Below are positions 1 through 8,508 of a stretch of 64,000 nt of DNA, piece by piece; the stretch's first letter is position 1; every line of letters starts with the position of its first letter. Origin of the DNA: DASWJZ01 sp963792885 (GTDB taxonomy: Bacteria; Pseudomonadota; Alphaproteobacteria; Rhizobiales; Afifellaceae); contig CAWBXX010000003.1 of the NCBI GenBank assembly GCA_963792885.1, forward strand, positions 496,001 through 560,000, given 5' to 3'. Below the pieces are notes generated by a model. The model was given only the letters and a program-made list of their open reading frames with translations. It searched no databases and had not been told where the DNA came from. The position numbers were made by a program, and so were the translations under genes.

Positions 1-1425
1 GTCGTCGATGTAGCCGCGCTCCGCCGCGATGAACGGGTTCAGGAAGCGCGCCTCGTATTCCTTCGTGTGCTTCTCGAGCTTCTCCGGGTCGCTCGCTTCT
101 GCGCGATAGATGATCTCGGCAGCGCCCTTCGCGCCCATCACCGCGATCTCCGCCGTCGGCCAAGCATAGTTGATATCGCCGCGCAGGTGCTTCGAAGCCA
201 TGACGTCGTAAGCACCGCCATAGGCCTTGCGCGTTATCACCGTCACCTTCGGCACGGTGGCCTCGGCGTAGGCGAAGAGCAGCTTCGCGCCGTGCTTGAT
301 CAGACCGCCATATTCCTGCGCCGTCCCCGGCAGGAAGCCCGGCACGTCGACGAAAGTTAGAAGCGGAACCGAGAACGCGTCGCAGAAGCGCACGAAGCGT
401 GCCGCCTTGCGCGAGGCGTCTGCGTCGAGCACGCCGGCAAGCACCATCGGCTGGTTTGCGACCACACCGACCGTCCGCCCCTCGATGCGGCCGAAGCCGG
501 TGACGATGTTCCTCGCATGCGCCTCCTGGATCTCGAAGAACGCGCCCTCATCCACCGTCTTCAGGATCAGCTCTTTTATGTCGTAGGGTTTGTTGGCGGC
601 GCCAGGGACGAGCGTATCGAGCGAAGGCTCCATCCGATCCCAGGAGTCGCTCGTCTCGATTTCCGGAACCGGACCCTGGTTCGACGTCGGCAGAAAATCG
701 AAGAGCCGGCGGATTTCGAGGAGCGTCTCGACGTCGTTGTCGAAGGCCCCGTCGGCGATCGAGGATTTGACCGTGTGAACCGAGGCACCCCCGAGCTCCT
801 CCGGTGTCACTGTCTCGTTGGTGACCGTCTTCACCACGTCCGGCCCGGTCACGAACATGTAGCTCGTGCCGCGCACCATGAAGATGAAGTCGGTCATCGC
901 CGGCGAATAGACGTCGCCGCCCGCGCACGGGCCCATGATCACCGAGATCTGCGGGATGACGCCGGAAGCGAGCACGTTCCGCTGAAAAACTTCGGCATAG
1001 CCGGCGAGCGACGCGACGCCCTCCTGGATGCGCGCGCCTCCGGCGTCGTAGAGCCCGATTATCGGCGCGCGGTTGCGGAGCGCCATGTCCTGCACCTTCT
1101 GGATCTTCTCCGCATGCGCTTCTGAGAGGGAGCCGCCGAAGACGGTAAAGTCCTTGGCGAAGACGAAGACCGGGCGGCCGTTGATCGTGCCCCAGCCGGT
1201 GACGACGCCGTCGCCGGGGATGCGACGCTTGGTCATGCCGAACTCGGTAGCGCGGTGCTCGACGAACATGTCGAACTCCTCGAACGAGCCTTCGTCGAGG
1301 AGCACGTCGAGCCGCTCGCGCGCCGTCAGTTTGCCACGCTTGTGCTGCTGGGCGATGCGCTCCTCGCCGCCGCCCCTCCGCGCCTCCTCGCGCCGCCGCT
1401 CGAGCTCGTTCAGAACCTCGCGCAT
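1..1425 (-). CDS. pccB: Propionyl-CoA carboxylase beta chain (carboxyltransferase subunit), 3' end outside window
   Basis: Carboxyltransferase subunit of a biotin-dependent acyl-CoA carboxylase. It moves carboxyl from biotin on the alpha subunit to propionyl-CoA, giving methylmalonyl-CoA in the cytoplasm. The ATG at 1425 opens a frame (MREVLNELERRREEARR...) that stays open to base 1, giving 475 codons of an expected ~510. Visible are the N-terminal crotonase-fold half with GGARIQEG near residues 129-136 and GPCAGGDVYSPA, and the C-terminal half with DVPGFLPGTAQEYGG and RKAYGGAYDVM. The last residues seen, ERGYIDD, are typical of the family just before its end. Substrate choice (propionyl- versus another acyl-CoA) is inferred from overall similarity. 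Confidence 0.93.
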   Translation of the reverse strand, partial: MREVLNELERRREEARRGGGEERIAQQHKRGKLTARERLDVLLDEGSFEEFDMFVEHRATEFGMTKRRIPGDGVVTGWGTINGRPVFVFAKDFTVFGGSLSEAHAEKIQKVQDMALRNRAPIIGLYDAGGARIQEGVASLAGYAEVFQRNVLASGVIPQISVIMGPCAGGDVYSPAMTDFIFMVRGTSYMFVTGPDVVKTVTNETVTPEELGGASVHTVKSSIADGAFDNDVETLLEIRRLFDFLPTSNQGPVPEIETSDSWDRMEPSLDTLVPGAANKPYDIKELILKTVDEGAFFEIQEAHARNIVTGFGRIEGRTVGVVANQPMVLAGVLDADASRKAARFVRFCDAFSVPLLTFVDVPGFLPGTAQEYGGLIKHGAKLLFAYAEATVPKVTVITRKAYGGAYDVMASKHLRGDINYAWPTAEIAVMGAKGAAEIIYRAEASDPEKLEKHTKEYEARFLNPFIAAERGYIDD

Positions 1426-1523
1426 GGGACCTGCCCCGATTCGCCCGCCTCAATGTGAAGGAGCGTGATAGCACGCGGTTTTCCGCGGCGGTAATGTCCG
1501 CCCCGCCGCGACGGGAGACGGAA

Positions 1524-1913
1524 ATGGGGAAGATGTCAGGGACGACGATTGTGCTTCGCCTGGAGGGGCTGGCGATGGCGCTTCTGTGCGTCTGGCTCTA
1601 CCACGCCTTCCACCAGCCCTGGTGGATCTTCGCGGTGCTCTTCCTCGTCCCCGACCTCTCGATGCTCGGCTATCTCGCAGGGCCGCGGATCGGCGCAGCC
1701 CTATACAACGCCGTGCACAGCTGGGCCACGGTCGCGGCGCTGTTCTTCGTCGTCTGGTACCGCTTCGGCGACAGCACCTTCGCCCTGTCGCTCCCCTTCA
1801 TTCTCGGCGCCCATATCGGCGTCGACCGCGCCCTCGGCTTCGGGCTGAAGCATGCCTCGGGCTTCAAGGATACGCACCTCGGAAGGCTCGGAAAGGCCGC
1901 GGCGTCCCCCTAG
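1524..1913 (+). CDS. DUF4260 family small membrane protein
   Basis: A 129-residue hydrophobic protein matching the DUF4260 pattern as I know it: three or four membrane segments, including LAMALLCVWLYHAF and FAVLFLVPDLSMLGYLAG, and a conserved tail resembling GFGLKHASGFKDTHLGR. Function unknown. I chose ATG 1524 because GGGAG lies about seven bases upstream and family members are ~115-130 aa. ATG 1533 is a close alternative, and an in-frame ATG at 1455 would add an unlikely polar leader. Divergent from pccB, and its end overlaps the end of the ATP12 gene by four bases (convergent). Confidence 0.75.
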   Translation: MGKMSGTTIVLRLEGLAMALLCVWLYHAFHQPWWIFAVLFLVPDLSMLGYLAGPRIGAALYNAVHSWATVAALFFVVWYRFGDSTFALSLPFILGAHIGVDRALGFGLKHASGFKDTHLGRLGKAAASP

Positions 1914-2662
1914 CGAAGCCCCAGCGCAGCGGCGCGGAAATCCTCGAAGCGTCGCGCGCGACGCTTCATCGCCTCCGCGTCCTCGCCCCATTGCGCGATG
2001 TTCCAGTCCTCGTCGACATGCGCAGCAGCCCAAGCCGCATCAACGTCGATGGCGCCCTCGGCGAGCGCCAGCGCGATCAGCGCCGAGCCCGTCAGAGTCG
2101 TCGCGAGGCTTAGGCCCGCAAGCCGGAAGGGATCGTCAAAGGCTTGCACGGCGGCCGTAAGCGCCTCGAGCGTCGCCTCCGGCTGGGTGACCTGCACCAT
2201 CCCTTCAGCCAGAACAAACCGCCCGAAGCTCTCCTCCGCCCACGCAAGCACGGGATCCCACGCTTCCCGCTGGCGCAACACAAGGCCTTCCGGCTCCCCG
2301 GCGCGGTAGCAGAGAAGGTCGGTGCCAGCGTAGCCGAGCACCTCCGCGCGCACTTCCGCGAGCCGCGCGGCAACCCCGTCAATTGCGCTGTTTGCCAGCC
2401 GGGTCACCGGCATTGCGGATGGGTCGATGAACTCCCCCTGCCCGGCCCATTCCGCCCGGATGGCTTCAGCGAGGTGGCGGTGTGGCACGGCGAGCGGGTT
2501 GCGCGCCGGTGTCATGGCGCGCTTCCCGTCGAGACGGAGCAGGAAGCCACCCTCCTCCGCTTCCATGGCGGCGGTCTCATAGAAGCGCTTCTGGCGCGGC
2601 GGCGCAGTCAGCCGTCGCGCCGCTTCCATCGGATTCCGCTGCGCTTCGTCAGACGGCGGCAT
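1910..2662 (-). CDS. ATP12 family chaperone for F1 ATP synthase assembly
   Basis: Homologue of mitochondrial Atp12, which binds free F1 alpha subunit during ATP synthase assembly. The 250-residue length fits alphaproteobacterial members. Visible family marks are KRFYETA near the N-terminus, the segment LDGKRAMTPARNPLAVP, the central TDLLCYRAGEPEGL and the C-terminal HVDEDWNIAQWGEDAEA. It overlaps the 3' end of the EamA gene by 14 bases, so the two are probably co-transcribed. A second in-frame ATG at 2629 is possible. In related genomes this gene sits in the same rplQ-to-rluC neighbourhood, which supports the call. Confidence 0.9.
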   Translation of the reverse strand: MPPSDEAQRNPMEAARRLTAPPRQKRFYETAAMEAEEGGFLLRLDGKRAMTPARNPLAVPHRHLAEAIRAEWAGQGEFIDPSAMPVTRLANSAIDGVAARLAEVRAEVLGYAGTDLLCYRAGEPEGLVLRQREAWDPVLAWAEESFGRFVLAEGMVQVTQPEATLEALTAAVQAFDDPFRLAGLSLATTLTGSALIALALAEGAIDVDAAWAAAHVDEDWNIAQWGEDAEAMKRRARRFEDFRAAALGLR

Positions 2663-3574
2663 CGGCGTCGGGTTCCTTGCGAACAGCGGGCACCCGCGCC
2701 GAAGCGCGCTCCACGAGATAGATGCCGGAAGCGACGAGCACCAGCGCCAGCAAAAGGCGCGCTGACAGCGGCTCGTTCAAGAGCGCTGCCCCGAAGGCGA
2801 CGCCGAAGAGCGGCGTCAGGAAGGTGAAGGCGGAAAGCAGCGAGACCGGATACACGCGCATCAGGCCGAACCACGCGAGATAGGTGACCGCCACGACCCA
2901 GACCGCCTGGTAAAGGAAGGCCGGCAGCACCGTGACGGCACGGCCCAAGTCAAGCCGCTCGCCGATGGCCAACGAGACCGCCAGGCCGACCAAGACCGAG
3001 ACGGCAAGCTGATAGAGCAGCGTTTTCTCCGCAGAGACCTCGCGCAGCACCGAGCCTTGATCAGGACCGTGCTGGAGCCCCAGAGCACGGCGCCGAGCAC
3101 GCAAAGCGCGTCGCCGAGGAGCGCTTCGCGCGACGGCAGCGAGAGAGAATCGGAAAAGACCAGCACCACGCCGAGGAAGGCTGCGACGAGGCCGGTGAGC
3201 TTGCGCATACCGAGCGGCTCGCCGAGAAAGAAATGCCCGCCGAGCGCCACCACGAACGGCGCGAGATAGATGAAGATCACGCCGCGGGAAGCGCTGGTGC
3301 GCTGAAGCCCCCAGAAGATCGCCAGGAACTCCAGCCCGAAAAGAAGGCCGACCGCGAGCCCAGGCCAAAGCGACCCGTCCGGCACGAAGAGCCTCTTCTT
3401 GCGGAAGACACACCAGAGGAACACCAAAGCGGCACCGACCGCGGAGCGCGCGCCCATCTGCATCGCCGGCGGGATGCCAGCGAGCGCCGCCTTGATCGCG
3501 ACCTGATTGAGGCCCCAGGAGCCGCAAAGCACGACGAGAAGGGCTGCGGCGCGAAGGTCGAGCGCGCTCTTCAT
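2649..3574 (-). CDS. EamA/DMT family transporter, one-base frameshift near 3052
   Basis: Drug/metabolite-transporter superfamily permease with about ten membrane helices in two EamA repeats; substrate unknown. The frame from ATG 3574 reads MKSALDLRAAALLVV... to ...SSTVLIKAR, after which the protein continues in another frame as VLREVSAEKTLLYQL... to a stop at 2649. The span is 926 bases, one short of a multiple of three, so restoring one base near 3052 gives an intact ~308-residue protein. I read this as a consensus deletion, though a young pseudogene cannot be excluded. The start overlaps the stop of the upstream pseudouridine synthase gene (ATGA). Confidence 0.8.
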
Positions 3575-4566
3575 TGTTCGGCCTGAAGCGCTTCGCCGGC
3601 TTCCTCCCCGCTCCGCTCGTCGAAGCCGAGCACGGCGAAGCTCTGCTGCATGTGCGGCGGCAGCGGTGCCGTGACGTCGAGCGTGCCGCCCTTCGGGTGC
3701 GGCAGCACGATGCGGCGCGCGAGAAGGTGAAGCCGGTTCTGGATGCCGCCCGGCAGCTCCCAATTCTCGACGTTGAAGTATTTCGGGTCGCCGATGATCG
3801 GATGCTCGATGAAGGCCGCGTGTGCGCGGAGCTGGTGCGTGCGCCCCGTTATCGGCCGCATGACCAGGAAGGCGATCTTCTGCCCCGCTTGGTCGGCGAC
3901 GCCGTAGAGCGTCACGGCATGGTCGGCGCCGCTTTCGCCGTGCCGCGCAATCCGCATCCGCTCCTCGCTTTCGTCCCGGGCAAGAAAAGTTGAGATGCGG
4001 CCTTTTGCCGGGCGCGGCACGCCGGCGACAAGTGCCCAGTAGAGCTTCTGTGTCTCGCGCGCCTTGAAAGCCTCGCCGAGGAAGGCAGCCGCGGAGCGGG
4101 TGCGCGCGACGACGAGCACGCCGGCTGTGTCGCGGTCGAGCCGGTGCACGAGCCGCGGCTTTCGGCCGTGCCGGTCGGTGAAGGCTTCGAGCATCTGGTC
4201 GACGTGGCGCGTCACGCCCGACCCCCCTTGCACGGCGAGGCCGTAAGGCTTGTTGAGCACGATCACATCTGCGTCTTCGTGCAGAACCGCCGCCCTGAGC
4301 ACGTCGCGGTCGCTGCTTTTGCGGAGCGGCACGGGCTTCGCCGATCGCGCATCGCCTGCGGCGAGCGGCGGAACGCGCACCGATTGCCCGGCGGCGAGCC
4401 GCGCCGATGTCTCCACGCGCGCCCCATCGACCCGCACCTGGCCGGAGCGGATGAGCTTCTGCAGGTGGCCAAAGCCGAGGCCGGGATAGTGCAGCTTGAA
4501 CCAGCGGTCGAGCCGCATCCCTGCTTCGTCGCGGTCGACCTTCTTTGTCTCGACAGCCACGCTCAT
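3571..4566 (-). CDS. RluC/RluD-type 23S rRNA pseudouridine synthase
   Basis: RluA-family enzyme that isomerises uridine to pseudouridine in rRNA. It has an S4 RNA-binding domain at the N-terminus (RLDRWFKLHYPGLGFGHLQK, then VRVDGARV) and a catalytic domain with the family motif HRLDRDTAGVLV, whose aspartate is the nucleophile, followed by GRTHQLRAH and HPIIGDPKY. I chose ATG 4566 (MSVAVETKKVDRDE), which matches the usual N-terminus; an in-frame ATG at 4611 would add 15 atypical residues. The closest fit is RluC, but substrate positions cannot be read from sequence. Followed by eamA with an ATGA overlap. Confidence 0.88.
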   Translation of the reverse strand: MSVAVETKKVDRDEAGMRLDRWFKLHYPGLGFGHLQKLIRSGQVRVDGARVETSARLAAGQSVRVPPLAAGDARSAKPVPLRKSSDRDVLRAAVLHEDADVIVLNKPYGLAVQGGSGVTRHVDQMLEAFTDRHGRKPRLVHRLDRDTAGVLVVARTRSAAAFLGEAFKARETQKLYWALVAGVPRPAKGRISTFLARDESEERMRIARHGESGADHAVTLYGVADQAGQKIAFLVMRPITGRTHQLRAHAAFIEHPIIGDPKYFNVENWELPGGIQNRLHLLARRIVLPHPKGGTLDVTAPLPPHMQQSFAVLGFDERSGEEAGEALQAEQ

Positions 4567-4687
4567 GCTCCGCGAGGTGAACGCCGAGGATTTAGACTCA
4601 AGGGGCGGCATTCGTCATCCGTCTGCGAGCCGTTTCGCCGCTCGCTAGGCCGTTGACCGCGCGCCGGCCTGCAAATACGCTTGTTTT

Positions 4688-4738
4688 CGATGGGGATGGG
4701 GTCCCCCGAAACCGCCGAATAAGCTGATGACTCCTGCT
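4688..4738 (+). promoter_or_regulatory. Fluoride riboswitch (crcB motif)
   Basis: The stretch carries the conserved elements of the crcB-motif RNA in order: GGGGATGG at 4692-4699, a C-rich partner at 4702-4706, AACCGCC at 4710-4716, and GCTGATGACTCCTGC at 4723-4737. The motif binds fluoride with Mg2+ and turns on downstream fluoride-resistance genes. It ends about 40 bases before the crcB start, the expected arrangement. A possible -35 (TTGAC, 4653-4657) with a weak -10 around 4675-4680 would start transcription just before it. I see no strong terminator in the expression platform, so control may be at translation. Confidence 0.93.
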
Positions 4739-4775
4739 GCACCGGGCTGCTAGCCCTGCATTGGGACGAGGCGCA

Positions 4776-5183
4776 ATGGATTCGGCGATGGTCTATCTCT
4801 GGATTGCGGTCGGCAGCGCTGTCGGCGGCGCTGCGCGGTACTTCTGTTCCGGCGTGATCGCACGGCTGATCGGTGAGACGTTCCCTTGGGGCACGCTCGT
4901 CGTGAACGTAGTCGGCTCGTTTATCATCGGGTTCGTAGCGGTGCTGACAGCGCCCGACGGCCGCCTGCTGGTCGGCTCAACCACGCGGCTTGCCATTATG
5001 GTGGGCTTTTGCGGTGGCTACACGACGTTCTCGTCGTTCAGCATCCAGACGCTCAATCTCCTGAACGACGGACAATATCTTTACGCCGGCGTGAATACGC
5101 TTCTCTCCGTCGTGCTCTGCCTCGCGGCCGTGTGGGCAGGAAGCGCGATTGCATCGAGCATCAACGCGGTCGGATGGGTCTAG
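4776..5183 (+). CDS. crcB: Fluoride exporter CrcB (Fluc channel)
   Basis: Inner-membrane fluoride channel, normally a dual-topology dimer that lets F- leak out of the cell. The 135-residue protein shows four hydrophobic segments and the family motifs VGGAARY near the N-terminus, GTLVVNVVGSFIIGF (the conserved asparagine-glycine helix), and GFCGGYTTFSSFS, which carries the pore-lining phenylalanines and the Na+-site region. I used ATG 4776, which has GGGACGAGG just upstream; ATG 4788 also fits the family start. Preceded by a fluoride riboswitch and followed by a DUF190 gene, so the locus is a fluoride-inducible operon. Confidence 0.95.
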   Translation: MDSAMVYLWIAVGSAVGGAARYFCSGVIARLIGETFPWGTLVVNVVGSFIIGFVAVLTAPDGRLLVGSTTRLAIMVGFCGGYTTFSSFSIQTLNLLNDGQYLYAGVNTLLSVVLCLAAVWAGSAIASSINAVGWV

Positions 5184-5185
5184 TC

Positions 5186-5536
5186 ATGCAGGTACCTCAC
5201 GACGCCGTTCTCCTGCGCATATTCCTCGGCGAGAACGACAGGCACGGCCACCTGCCGCTTTACGAAGCGATCGTCCTGAAGGCCCGCGAGATGGGCCTTG
5301 CCGGCGCCACGGTGCTTCGCGGCCCCATGGGCTTCGGTCATTCGAGCCACCTTCACACGGCAAAGATCCTGCGCCTTTCGCAGGATCTCCCCTTCGTGAT
5401 CGAGATCGTCGACGCTCCGGAGAAGATCGACGCCTTCCTTCCCGCCCTTTCCGAGATGATGGGTAGCGGCCTCGTCACGCTGGAGAAGGTGCAGGTGCTG
5501 CGATACGGCGACGAGAAGAACTCGACGAATGGCTGA
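5186..5536 (+). CDS. DUF190 family protein in the fluoride operon
   Basis: A 116-residue soluble protein of the DUF190 family, which has a PII-like ferredoxin fold. The start MQVPHDAVLLRIFLGENDRH and the core GATVLRGPMGFGHSS are characteristic. DUF190 genes are known neighbours of crcB and are thought to modulate fluoride or ion channels; the biochemical role is not established. ATG 5186 lies three bases after the crcB stop, so translation is probably coupled. An upstream ATG at 5174 overlapping crcB is the alternative. It shares the riboswitch-controlled transcript. Confidence 0.85.
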   Translation: MQVPHDAVLLRIFLGENDRHGHLPLYEAIVLKAREMGLAGATVLRGPMGFGHSSHLHTAKILRLSQDLPFVIEIVDAPEKIDAFLPALSEMMGSGLVTLEKVQVLRYGDEKNSTNG

Positions 5537-5539
5537 TCG

Positions 5540-6073
5540 TCAGACGAACCCGGCGGCGCCGACCGCCGCGCCGATCGCCAGGAAGACGAGCGGATGGACG
5601 CGCGTCAGGGTGAGCACAGTGGCCGACGCGATCGTGATCAGAACGGCAACGACGCCCGTATCGACGGCGCGTCCAAGCAGATAGGCGGTCGCTGCTACGA
5701 GCCCGACAGTGATCGGGGTGACGCCGGCCTGGATGACGATGCGCCAGCGGGCTTGGCGGAAGCGATGCCAGAAATGCCCGACGATGTAGGCGGCCACGCT
5801 GGTTGGAACGAACATCGCGAACGTGGTCACGAGCGCCCCGGCAATTCCGGCGATCTCCCAACCGATCAGGGTCACCACGATGATGTTCGGCCCTGGCGCC
5901 GCCTGCGCGATGGCGAAGAGATCGGCAAAGCGCTGGTCCGTCATCCAGCCATGCACATGCACGACCTGGCGTTGGATCTCCGGGAGGGCCGCGTTCACGC
6001 CGCCGATGGTGAAGAGCGAGAGAAACGCGAAACTGAAGAAAAGGGCGGAAATCGGAGAATGATCGTCGCTCAT
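5540..6073 (-). CDS. chrA: Chromate transporter, second half-size subunit
   Basis: Short-chain CHR-family membrane protein of 177 residues with about six helices. Family marks are FLSLFTIGGVNAALPEIQR near the start and AIAQAAPGPNIIVVTLIGW in the middle. Two such halves form a heterodimeric chromate/anion exporter equivalent to full-length ChrA. ATG 6073 overlaps the stop of the partner gene as ATGA, so the two are translationally coupled. Chromate as substrate is inferred from the family name; no chromate-specific residue is diagnostic here. Convergent with the DUF190 gene, three bases apart. Confidence 0.85.
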   Translation of the reverse strand: MSDDHSPISALFFSFAFLSLFTIGGVNAALPEIQRQVVHVHGWMTDQRFADLFAIAQAAPGPNIIVVTLIGWEIAGIAGALVTTFAMFVPTSVAAYIVGHFWHRFRQARWRIVIQAGVTPITVGLVAATAYLLGRAVDTGVVAVLITIASATVLTLTRVHPLVFLAIGAAVGAAGFV

Positions 6074-6636
6074 GCAAGCCCTCGCCAAGCGGCGGCGATG
6101 CCGAGCGGTGCGAGCACAAGGACGGCGAGTGGGAGCGGAACTCTAAAGAGGCCCACAGCAACGAAGGTCAGAAGCGCGAAGAGAAGCGGAACGGGAGCGC
6201 GCTTCGCTACGAAGGGCTGGACCATCTTCACGCCCATCGAGACGATGAGCCCGATGGCGGCGGCCGCCATGCCCGAAAGCGCCCCGTGCACACTTGGCAG
6301 GTGCTGGTAGCGGAGGTAGAGCGCGCCCGCCATGATCACCACGATCATGGGTGCCGTCATCAGACCGGCCACGGTCGCGATGGAGCCGAGCGGTCCGCCG
6401 AGCCGCCCTCCGATGACCACAGCGACATTGATGATATTGCCGCCCGGAAGGAATTGCCCAAGCGATAGAACCTCGGTGAACTCCTCCGCAGTCAGCCAGC
6501 GGCGCTGCTCGACCAGCATGCGCCGCGCCCACGGGAGTACGCCGCCGAAGCCCATCACCGCGATCCCCGTGAAGGCGAGGAAGAGGTCGAGCAGGCTGGG
6601 CTTCAGCTGGGCGACGGTTTCGGCGGGAGAGGACAT
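6070..6636 (-). CDS. chrA: Chromate transporter, first half-size subunit
   Basis: Short-chain CHR-family protein, 188 residues, first gene of the pair. Visible are LFLAFTGIAVMGFGGVLPWARR, the variant of the FGG motif seen in CHR N-terminal repeats, the following RRWLTAEEF, and SLGQFLPGGNIINVAVVIGGR. About six hydrophobic segments follow. With the downstream coupled half it should form one inner-membrane anion exporter. The pair is oriented toward the fluoride operon, so two anion-efflux systems sit side by side, which may reflect shared anion-stress selection (inference). Confidence 0.85.
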   Translation of the reverse strand: MSSPAETVAQLKPSLLDLFLAFTGIAVMGFGGVLPWARRMLVEQRRWLTAEEFTEVLSLGQFLPGGNIINVAVVIGGRLGGPLGSIATVAGLMTAPMIVVIMAGALYLRYQHLPSVHGALSGMAAAAIGLIVSMGVKMVQPFVAKRAPVPLLFALLTFVAVGLFRVPLPLAVLVLAPLGIAAAWRGLA

Positions 6637-6685
6637 GGAGCCGGCGGAAGAGAGGAGTTCTCTCTATCCGCACTGACGGCTGCGC

Positions 6686-7165
6686 TCAATCGGAAGTCGG
6701 CAGGGCTCTGAGCATAGCGACGTAGTCCTGCGGCAACCGATGCGCGACCGCTCCGTCGACAAGCTGCTTCAGATAGCGGGCGGATGTGAGGCCGGGCTCC
6801 GGCCGTTCCGGATGCGGGTTGGCGACATAGGTATGGGCCACCACATGCCCCGGCGCCTCCGCAAGCTCGACGCCGACGGTGATCTCCTTCAAGTCGTAGC
6901 CGTTCTTGGCGTGGCCGGGCCCGAAGTGCCCCTCGAAGCGGTGAAGCGCCATCCAGTCCGCTTCCGACATGTCATAGAGCACGCCCCAGACCCGTTCGCC
7001 GGACAACTCCTCGATGCTGGCGACGGCGTGCAGCCGCCGGTCCGACCAGCGCGGAAAGCACAGCCGATGGTCGATGAGAAACCCAATGCCGCGCGCTCGC
7101 GCCGTCGCGCAGCGCACACGCATCTGCGCGGGGTCCATGTTCGACCCGTAGGCGAAATAGATCAC
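6686..7165 (-). CDS. Gamma-glutamylcyclotransferase-like (GGCT) family protein
   Basis: A 159-residue protein with the GGCT fold. The N-terminus VIYFAYGSNMD holds the YGSN motif (residues 6-9) that binds the gamma-glutamyl moiety, and a central VWGVLYDM plus HRFEGHFGP resembles the catalytic glutamate region. Members cleave gamma-glutamyl amines or peptides to 5-oxoproline; the exact substrate is unknown. I chose GTG 7165 because it overlaps the stop of rarA (GTGA) and places the YGSN strand at the N-terminus as in relatives. An ATG 11 codons upstream is possible but would run deep inside rarA. Confidence 0.8.
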   Translation of the reverse strand: MIYFAYGSNMDPAQMRVRCATARARGIGFLIDHRLCFPRWSDRRLHAVASIEELSGERVWGVLYDMSEADWMALHRFEGHFGPGHAKNGYDLKEITVGVELAEAPGHVVAHTYVANPHPERPEPGLTSARYLKQLVDGAVAHRLPQDYVAMLRALPTSD

Positions 7166-8496
7166 TTCCGCCCCCGCTCCCGCCGGAGCCGCTCCCATTC
7201 CGCCATGCGCTCGGCGATGCGCTTCTCGTAGCCCCGCTCGGTCGGCCGGTAGAACTCCTCGCGCTTCATCTCTTCGGGAAAGTAGCTCTGACCGGAGAAG
7301 GCATCCTCGGCATCGTGGTCGTATTCGTAGCCGGAGCCGTAGCCCTCCGCCTTCATGAGTTTGGTCGGAGCGTTCAGGATGTGCTTCGGCGGCGGCAGCG
7401 AGCCGTGCTCCTTGGCGGAGCGCTTCGCCGCGCCGAAGGCCGTGTAGAGCGCGTTCGATTTTGGCGCGACGGCGAGATAGACGCAGGCCTCCGCGAGCGC
7501 CTGCTCGCCTTCCGGCGTGCCGAGCATGTGGTAGGCCTCCTTCGCGGCGTTCGCTATGACGAGCGCGTTGTGGTCGGCGAGCCCGATATCCTCCACCGCC
7601 ATGCGGATCATGCGGCGGGCGAGATACATCGGGTCCTCGCCGGCATCGAGCATGCGGGCGAGATAATAGAGCGCTGCATGCGGGTCGGAGCCGCGCACCG
7701 ATTTATGCAGCGCGGAGATGAGGTTGTAGTGACCGTCCTGGCTCTTGTCGTAGATCGGCGCGCGTCGCTGCACGATCTCCATGAGCCGCGCCCCGTCAAA
7801 GGTCTCGCCTTCGCGCGCCGCCCGCCATATCTCTTCGGCCAGCGTCAGCACCGCGCGGCCGTCGCCGTCGGCAAGCCGCACGAGCACGCCGCGGGCCTCA
7901 TCGTCGAGCGGCAGCGTTCGTCCTTCGATCTCTTCGGCGCGCGCAACGATCTTCTGAAGCGCCTCGGCATCGAGTGGCTTGAAGACGAGGACCCGAGCAC
8001 GGGAAAGAAGCGCGGCGTTGAGCTCGAAGGACGGGTTCTCGGTGGTCGCGCCGACGAGCGTCACAGTCCCGTCCTCCATGACGGGGAGGAAGGAGTCCTG
8101 CTGCGCACGGTTGAAGCGATGGATCTCGTCGACGAAGAGGAGCGTCCCCCTCCCCGTCTCGCGACGGGCACGCGCCTCCTCGAAGATCTTCTTCAGCTCC
8201 GCGACGCCGGAATGGATGGCGGAGATCTGCTTGAACTCGAGGTCGGTCTCCTTGGCCAGAAGCCGCGCCACCGTGGTCTTTCCCGTTCCCGGCGGACCCC
8301 AGAACACCAGCGATCCCAGCGAGCGCGTGGCGAGCATGCGGGTCAGCGCCCCGTCCGGCCCGATCAGCGCCTCCTGGCCCACGATCTCCACAAGCGAGCG
8401 CGGCCTCAGCCGATCGGCGAGCGGGCGCGGCGCGTCGCTGTCGAGGCCGGAGGCTTCGAAGAGGTTCTTGGTGTCCTTGGCTATGCCCCGGCTCAC
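7162..8496 (-). CDS. rarA: Replication-associated recombination protein A (RarA/MgsA)
   Basis: AAA+ ATPase acting at stalled replication forks, 444 residues, the usual length. Walker A is GPPGTGKTT at residues 67-75, Walker B LLFVDEIHRF near 119-128, and sensor 1 GATTENPSFELN follows. The C-terminal tetramerisation domain carries SALHKSVRGSDPHAALYYLARML. It follows the protease gene with a 12-base gap and couples to the GGCT gene by a GTGA overlap. The DegP-RarA-pseudouridine synthase order after rplQ is conserved in Hyphomicrobiales. Confidence 0.95.
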   Translation of the reverse strand: MSRGIAKDTKNLFEASGLDSDAPRPLADRLRPRSLVEIVGQEALIGPDGALTRMLATRSLGSLVFWGPPGTGKTTVARLLAKETDLEFKQISAIHSGVAELKKIFEEARARRETGRGTLLFVDEIHRFNRAQQDSFLPVMEDGTVTLVGATTENPSFELNAALLSRARVLVFKPLDAEALQKIVARAEEIEGRTLPLDDEARGVLVRLADGDGRAVLTLAEEIWRAAREGETFDGARLMEIVQRRAPIYDKSQDGHYNLISALHKSVRGSDPHAALYYLARMLDAGEDPMYLARRMIRMAVEDIGLADHNALVIANAAKEAYHMLGTPEGEQALAEACVYLAVAPKSNALYTAFGAAKRSAKEHGSLPPPKHILNAPTKLMKAEGYGSGYEYDHDAEDAFSGQSYFPEEMKREEFYRPTERGYEKRIAERMAEWERLRRERGRK

Positions 8497-8508
8497 GCTC
8501 GACCCGTC

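Noticed and set aside
548..1474. A 308-codon minus-strand frame inside pccB
   Set aside because: It is the wrong frame; the true pccB frame is open from 1425 to the window edge and carries the family motifs.
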